Below, one piece after another: positions 59,410-64,000 of a DNA stretch of 64,000 nt. The stretch lies in the NCBI RefSeq assembly GCF_011758655.1, contig NZ_JAAMPA010000001.1:1612001-1676000 (forward strand), written 5' to 3'. The position numbers and the translations under genes are program-made. Origin of the DNA: Modestobacter marinus (GTDB taxonomy: Bacteria > Actinomycetota > Actinomycetes > Mycobacteriales > Geodermatophilaceae). The notes below the pieces were generated by a model that searched no databases, had not been told where the DNA came from, and worked only from the letters and a program-made list of their open reading frames with translations. How positions within the stretch are numbered: position 1 is the stretch's first letter; each line of letters opens with the position of its first letter.

Positions 59410-60174
59410 TCAGCGGGCGGTCCAGCCGCCGTCCACGGTCAGCGTGTGGCCGGTGACCAGCGAGGCCGCGGGGGAGGCGAGGAAGGCGACCGCGGTGGCG
59501 ACCTCCTCCGGACGGCCGATCCGGTGCAGCGCGGCGATCCGGTCGACGACGTCGGCGCGGAAGGCCGGGTCCGACAGCGCCGGCTCGGTGCCCGGCGTCG
59601 CGACGAACGTCGGCGCCACCGCGTTGACCCGGATGCCCAGTTCCCCCCACTCGACGGCCAGGCAGCGGGTGAGGTGGATGACCGCCGCCTTGGCGGTGCA
59701 GTAGGCGGACTCGCCGGGCAGCGCGACCAGGCCGGCCTGCGAGGCGACGTTGACGATCGCCCCGCCGCCGGTGCGCGCCATGTGCCGGGCGGCGTGCTGG
59801 GCGAGGAAGAACGTCGAGCGGGTGTTGCGGGACCAGACCGCGTCGAAGTCCGCCTCGGTCAGCTCCAGCGCCGAGGCCATCACCCCGCCGCCGGCGTTGT
59901 TGACCAGCACGTCGACCGACCCGAGCTCCTCGGCCACCTGGTCGATCCCGGCCCGGCTCTGCGCCAGGTCGGTGACGTCCATCGGGACGGCGACCACCCG
60001 GCGGCCGAGCGCGGTGATCTCCGCGGCGACCCCGCCGTCGGCCGTGACGTCCCGGAGGCCCAGGCCGACGTCGGCGCCGGCCGCGGCCAGTTCCAGGGCG
60101 ATCGCCCGGCCGATGCCCCGCGCCGCCCCGGTGACCACCGCGACCGTGCCCTCGAGGTCCCCGCTGCGCGTCAT
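59410..60174 (-). CDS. SDR-family oxidoreductase (FabG-like)
   Basis: A 254-residue classical [20 protein letters not shown], catalytic Ser in NVASQAG and Tyr-x3-Lys in [10 protein letters not shown], with the closing [17 protein letters not shown] typical of 3-oxoacyl-ACP-reductase-like and glucose-dehydrogenase-like enzymes. ATG 60174 follows GGGAGGA four bases ahead. Its stop lies inside a 19-base word that also encloses the stop of the iron-importer ATPase at 44804-44822. Substrate unknown; divergent from the NhaA fusion. Confidence 0.83.
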   Translation of the reverse strand: MTRSGDLEGTVAVVTGAARGIGRAIALELAAAGADVGLGLRDVTADGGVAAEITALGRRVVAVPMDVTDLAQSRAGIDQVAEELGSVDVLVNNAGGGVMASALELTEADFDAVWSRNTRSTFFLAQHAARHMARTGGGAIVNVASQAGLVALPGESAYCTAKAAVIHLTRCLAVEWGELGIRVNAVAPTFVATPGTEPALSDPAFRADVVDRIAALHRIGRPEEVATAVAFLASPAASLVTGHTLTVDGGWTAR

Positions 60175-60349
60175 CTCGTCCTCCCGTTGCTCCGTCTCCC
60201 GCACGATGCTCCGGCGGGGTCCTGCGGCACGACGTGCCCACCGGAGGAGGGTCGTGCACGTCCGCCGTCCCCGCCTCCGGGGCCCGGGCGATCCGCCCCG
60301 GTCCTGCGCAGGATTCCGTGCCGTCACATCGGCGCGGTAGGAAGACCGC

Positions 60350-63010
60350 GTGACCTCCCCGTCCCGCACCTCGAGCCGCGCCTCCCGGACCGGTCACCTG
60401 CTCGCCCAGCTGTCCACCCCGGCCCGCCGGTTCCTGCAGACCGAGGCGTCCAGCGCCGCGCTGCTGGTCGCCGGCACCCTGGCCGCGCTGCTGTGGGCCA
60501 ACTCCCCCTGGGGCGACTCCTACGAGCGGGTCTGGCACACCGAGCTCAGTCTGGAGCTGGGCTCCATGGCGGTCGCCATGGACCTGCGGCACTGGGTCAA
60601 CGACGGCCTGATGGTGTTCTTCTTCTTCCTCATCGGCATGGAGGTGCGGCGCGAGCTGTCGATGGGGGAGCTGACCCAGCGCAGCCGGCTCTCGGTGCCC
60701 GCGCTCGGCGCGGTCGCCGGTCTGGTCGTGCCCGCGGGCCTCTACCTCGCGATCAACGCCGGCGGCCCCGGGGCGCACGGCTGGGGCATCCCGATGGCCA
60801 CCGACACCGCCTTCGTCCTCGGCGCCCTCGCGCTGGTCGGCTCCCGCTGTCCTACCCAGCTGCGGGTGTTCCTGCTCTCCCTCTCGGTCGTCGACGACAT
60901 CGGCGCGCTCACCGTGATCGCGATCTTCTACTCCGAGGACATCGACCTGGTCGCCCTCGGCGTCGCCGCGCTCTGCGTGGTCGCCTTCGGGCTGCTCACC
61001 CGGCTCAAGGTGTGGCGCGGGCCGGCCTACTTCGCCGTCGGCGTGGTCATGTGGCTGGCCATGCACGCCTCGGGGGTGCACGCCACCATCGGCGGCGTGG
61101 TGCTGGGCCTGCTGGTCAGCGCCTACACGCCCCGCCGGGACGAGGTCGAGTCGGCGGGCACCCTGGCCCGCGCCTTCCGGCAGGCCCCCGACGTCGCGCT
61201 GGCCCGGCGGGCGAAGCTGTCGGTGGAGCGGGCGATCTCGCCGAACGAGCGGATCGGCGCGCTGCTGGTGCCGTGGAGCGGGTACGTCGTCGTCCCGGTG
61301 TTCGCGCTGGCCAACGCGGGGGTGCAGTTCGACTCCGAGCTCCTGGGCCGCGCGCTGACCTCCCCGGTCACCGTCGGCGTCTTCGTGGGCCTGGTCGTCG
61401 GCAAGTTCGTCGGCATCGGGCTGGCCTCCACGCTCGCCGTCCGGTTCGGGATGGGCTCGCTGCCGCCCGGCGTGACGCTGGCCAGCGTGTGGGGCGGTGC
61501 CGCGCTGTCCGGCCTGGGCTTCACCGTCTCGCTGTTCGTCGCCGACCTGGCCTTCGACGACGAGGTGCTGCGCGAGGAGGCCATGGTCGGTGTCCTGGCC
61601 GCGGGCGTCGTCGCCGCGGTGCTGGGCGCGGTCTGGTTCTGGGTGCTCGGGCGGCGGTCGCCCCAGGTGGCCCGGACCGGGCCCCGGCAGCTGGACCCGC
61701 CGGTCGACCCCGACGTCGACCACCTCCGCGGCCGGGTCGACGCGCCGCTGACCCTGGTCGAGTACGGCGACGTCGAGTGCCCGTTCTGCGGCCGGGCGAC
61801 CGGGGTGGTCGAGGAGCTGCGCCGCCGGTTCGGTGACGACCTGCGCTACGTGTTCCGGCACCTGCCGCTGCCCGATGTCCACCCGCACGCCGAGCTCGCC
61901 GCCGAGGCCACCGAGGCCGCCGGCGAGCAGGGGGCCTTCTGGGCGATGCACGACCGGCTGTTCGCCCACCAGGACCAGTTGGAGGCCGACCAGCTGCTCG
62001 ACCACGCCGCCGCGCTCGGGCTCGACCTCGGCCGCTTCGCCGAGGAGCTGGGCAACGGCGTGTACGCCGGCCGGGTCCGCGCCGACGTCGCGGGTGCCGA
62101 GGCCAGCGGGGTGGAGGGCACCCCGACGTTCTTCGTCAACGGCGTCGGGCACGACGGGCCGACCACCACGGAGGCGCTCGCCGCCGCGCTGGTCGCCTCC
62201 GACCCGCGGGGGCCCGGGCACGGTGGGCTGCTGCCGGCGACGACGCTGGTCGCGCCGTCGCGGCCGTCGGTCATCTTCTCGCCGGCCGCCCAGCTGCCGG
62301 CGATCAGCGTGCTGCCCGGGGAGCGGCTCGCCGAGAGCCCGGACGACGGCTCCTCCCCGCGCCTGTCCGACGCGCACATCGCCGTGCTGCGCCGGATCGG
62401 TCGCCGGCTGAGCACCACCCGCGGTCAGGTGCTGCTGCGCTCGGGTCAGGCGGAGTTCGACTTCTTCGTGGTCCTCTCCGGCACCGTGGCGGTGATCGAG
62501 GGACCGCTGGACGGCGGGACGGACGGCGGCAAGCGGGTCGTGGGCGCCCACGGACCGGGCCGGTTCCTGGGCGGGCTGAACATGCTGGCCGGGCAGCGGC
62601 CGGTGCGGTCGCTGGTCGCCGCCGAGGACGGCGAGGTCTTGGTGCTCAGCCTGGAGCAGCTGCGCACCGCCTTCACCCGCGACCGCGGGCTGGCCGACGT
62701 CATCACCCGCTCCTTCCTGCTCCGCCGGGCGATGCTCATCGGGCAGGCCAGCGGGCTGCGGGTGGTCGGCGACCGGCGCTGGCCGGCCAGCGCGGAGCTG
62801 CGCGCTCAGCTGGCCGAGGACGGCGTGCCGCACACCTGGCTGGACCCGGCCGAGGACGCCGCGGCCGCCCGGCTGCTCGCCGAGATCGGCGCCGAGGAGG
62901 CGACCGCCCCGGTCGTGCTCACCCCGGACGGCCGCGTGCTGGTGGAGCCGACCCGCGACGACCTGGCCCGCTTCGCCACCGCTCCCCGCGACCTGACCAC
63001 CACCACATGA
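60350..63010 (+). CDS. nhaA: NhaA Na+/H+ antiporter fused to DsbA-like, cyclic-nucleotide-binding and glutaredoxin-like domains
   Basis: An 886-residue fusion. Residues ~20-440 are NhaA with 11-12 helices; helix IV-V motif [14 protein letters not shown] and the ion-binding pair [12 protein letters not shown] are intact. Residues ~455-610 are a DsbA-like thioredoxin fold with active site CPFC (Cys477-Cys480) and cis-Pro in GTPTFFVNG. Residues ~676-792 are a CNB jelly roll ([27 protein letters not shown]). Residues ~800-886 ([55 protein letters not shown]) resemble the redox-like linker found between CNB and thioredoxin reductase in known fusions, here without the reductase and without its own CxxC. 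One uninterrupted frame; GTG 60350; overlaps the DUF2332 gene. Confidence 0.9.
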   Translation: MTSPSRTSSRASRTGHLLAQLSTPARRFLQTEASSAALLVAGTLAALLWANSPWGDSYERVWHTELSLELGSMAVAMDLRHWVNDGLMVFFFFLIGMEVRRELSMGELTQRSRLSVPALGAVAGLVVPAGLYLAINAGGPGAHGWGIPMATDTAFVLGALALVGSRCPTQLRVFLLSLSVVDDIGALTVIAIFYSEDIDLVALGVAALCVVAFGLLTRLKVWRGPAYFAVGVVMWLAMHASGVHATIGGVVLGLLVSAYTPRRDEVESAGTLARAFRQAPDVALARRAKLSVERAISPNERIGALLVPWSGYVVVPVFALANAGVQFDSELLGRALTSPVTVGVFVGLVVGKFVGIGLASTLAVRFGMGSLPPGVTLASVWGGAALSGLGFTVSLFVADLAFDDEVLREEAMVGVLAAGVVAAVLGAVWFWVLGRRSPQVARTGPRQLDPPVDPDVDHLRGRVDAPLTLVEYGDVECPFCGRATGVVEELRRRFGDDLRYVFRHLPLPDVHPHAELAAEATEAAGEQGAFWAMHDRLFAHQDQLEADQLLDHAAALGLDLGRFAEELGNGVYAGRVRADVAGAEASGVEGTPTFFVNGVGHDGPTTTEALAAALVASDPRGPGHGGLLPATTLVAPSRPSVIFSPAAQLPAISVLPGERLAESPDDGSSPRLSDAHIAVLRRIGRRLSTTRGQVLLRSGQAEFDFFVVLSGTVAVIEGPLDGGTDGGKRVVGAHGPGRFLGGLNMLAGQRPVRSLVAAEDGEVLVLSLEQLRTAFTRDRGLADVITRSFLLRRAMLIGQASGLRVVGDRRWPASAELRAQLAEDGVPHTWLDPAEDAAAARLLAEIGAEEATAPVVLTPDGRVLVEPTRDDLARFATAPRDLTTTT

Positions 63011-64000
63011 GGTCGCTGGACGAGGAGCTGACCGACCTCGCCGACCACTACCGGTGGTTCGCCGAGGTCGAGGCCGCGCCGGTGTCCCCGCGGTACGCCG
63101 AGCTCGCCGCCGCGGTGGCCGAGGACGCCGAGGTGCTCGCCTTCCTCGGCACCCTGCCGACGCCCAAGCGGCAGGCCAACCTGCTGCTGGGGGCCTTGCA
63201 GTACCTGCACGGCGGCCCGCCGGCCGACGGCGCCCAGCTGCACGAGCGGGTCACCGGCGACGCCGACCGGCTGCGGGCGACGATGTTGGCCCGGGCGACC
63301 CAGACCAACGAGGCGGCCCGCTGCGCGGCGCTGCTGCCGGTGCTGGCCGGCCTGCCGGGACCGCTGGCACTGATCGAGGTGGGCGCGTCGGCCGGACTGT
63401 GCCTCTACCCGGACCGGTACGGCTACGAGTACTCCGACGGCGTCCGGGTGGGGCCGGCCTCGAGCCCCGTGCAGCTGCGGTGCACTGTCTCGGGTCGCGG
63501 CCCGGTGCCTGCGTCGGTGCCGCAGGTGGTGCGGCGGGCGGGCATCGACCTGAACCCGCTGGACCCGGCCGATCCGGACGACGTCGCCTGGCTGCAGGCG
63601 TTGATCTGGCCGGGCATGGACGAGCGGCGCGACCGGCTCGCCGCCGCCGCCGCGATCGCCGCCCGGGAGCCGGCCGAGATCCGGCGCGGCGACCTGGTCG
63701 AGGAGCTGCCCGGGTTGGCCGCCGCGATGCCGACCGAGGCCACCGTCGTCGTCTTCCACACCGCGGTGTTGGCCTACCTGCCGGCGACGGGGAAGGAGGC
63801 GTTCACCGAGCTGGTCGCCGGGCTGCCGGTGCGCTGGGTCTCCCAGGAGGGAGTGGGCGTGCTGCCCGCCGTCCGCGACCGGCTGCCCGAACCCCCGGAC
63901 CCGGCCGAGACCCGCTTCCTGCTGGCCCTGGACGGCGAGCCGTTGGCCTACACCGCCGCCCACGGCGGCCGCATCGACTGGCTCCCCGCCGCGGCCGCCC
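63007..64000 (+). CDS. DUF2332 family protein (3' cut by window)
   Basis: At least 331 residues, open to the right edge. Starts [23 protein letters not shown], then SPRYAELAAAVAEDAEVLAFLG, LIEVGASAGLCLYPDRYGYEYSDG and IDLNPLDPADPDDVAWLQALIWP, VVFHTAVLAYLP: the DUF2332 pattern, which looks like a Rossmann methyltransferase-type fold (EVGASAGLNL) that has not been assigned an activity. ATG 63007 overlaps the stop of the NhaA fusion (ATGA), so the two are translationally coupled. Only the last residues are missing, judged by family length. Confidence 0.88.
   Translation, partial: MRSLDEELTDLADHYRWFAEVEAAPVSPRYAELAAAVAEDAEVLAFLGTLPTPKRQANLLLGALQYLHGGPPADGAQLHERVTGDADRLRATMLARATQTNEAARCAALLPVLAGLPGPLALIEVGASAGLCLYPDRYGYEYSDGVRVGPASSPVQLRCTVSGRGPVPASVPQVVRRAGIDLNPLDPADPDDVAWLQALIWPGMDERRDRLAAAAAIAAREPAEIRRGDLVEELPGLAAAMPTEATVVVFHTAVLAYLPATGKEAFTELVAGLPVRWVSQEGVGVLPAVRDRLPEPPDPAETRFLLALDGEPLAYTAAHGGRIDWLPAAAA

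Noticed and set aside
59300..62833. 1177-codon open frame on the minus strand
   Set aside because: It is antisense to the SDR and NhaA-fusion genes, its product is His/Arg/Gln/Gly-rich without domains, and GC-rich third positions explain the lack of stops.

Overview
This 64 kb window is one continuous piece of very GC-rich chromosome (GTG starts are common, codon third positions are almost all G or C, and genes are packed in short operons joined by 4-base ATGA/GTGA overlaps). Gene content (end of a mycofactocin glycosyltransferase, a cox-type molybdenum hydroxylase, an IdeR-like iron box, NlpC/P60 hydrolase, biotin-dependent pyruvate carboxylase of actinobacterial type, DUF2277 and DUF2332) points to a free-living actinobacterium. 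The style and the many species-specific intergenic hairpin repeats suggest Geodermatophilaceae (Blastococcus, Modestobacter, Geodermatophilus), but that family call is inference. No rRNA, tRNA, CRISPR array, insertion sequence, prophage or origin was recognised.

Layout. 0-5.3 kb: 3' end of mftF, two MFS exporters (Bcr/CflA and AraJ-like), a membrane-anchored fibronectin-III-like protein and a GAF-domain regulator. 5.6-10.9 kb: coxS-coxL-coxM plus a CoxG-like SRPBCC protein with a C-terminal membrane anchor; CoxL carries the form II motif AYRGAGR, so its substrate is uncertain. 11-14.4 kb: leftward DedA-HAD-alpha/beta hydrolase operon facing an SAH/MTA deaminase-like amidohydrolase. 14.6-16.6 kb: a small exported protein and an unusual radical SAM protein. 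16.9-21 kb: a leftward four-gene ABC importer (YnjBCD-like, permease split in two). 21.1-26.5 kb: CDP-alcohol phosphatidyltransferase, a mercuric-reductase-like flavoprotein, a TetR/hydrolase pair with a clear operator, and an SDR/TetR divergent pair.

26.5-34.4 kb: flavin monooxygenase-like protein, metallo-beta-lactamase-fold hydrolase, TldD/TldE protease pair, two small acidic proteins, a Cys-rich small protein in its own palindrome/terminator cassette, and an exported NlpC/P60 peptidoglycan hydrolase. 34.5-38.7 kb: YdeI-like protein, then a run with histidine phosphatase, NAD(P)HX dehydratase, gamma-carbonic anhydrase-like protein, an unknown protein and a sigma-factor-like protein ending in a transmembrane helix. 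38.7-44.6 kb: fatty acid desaturase, zinc alcohol dehydrogenase, and an osmotic-stress pair (MscS channel and BCCT carrier, divergent). 44.8-47.8 kb: siderophore-type ABC importer under an IdeR/DtxR-like box, without a binding protein. 48.2-53.4 kb: acyl-CoA dehydrogenase, DUF2277, a mannitol-type PTS IICBA and a divergent zinc polyol dehydrogenase. 53.5-64 kb: threonine ammonia-lyase, SDR, pyruvate carboxylase, SDR, then a four-module fusion (NhaA antiporter, DsbA-like, cyclic-nucleotide-binding, glutaredoxin-like) translationally coupled to a DUF2332 protein cut by the window edge.

The most striking items are the NhaA-DsbA-CNB-redox fusion, the Cys-rich protein with its long palindromic leader, the three-plus families of intergenic palindromic repeats, the tandem duplication of a permease gene end, and the membrane-anchored CoxG beside a form II hydroxylase.
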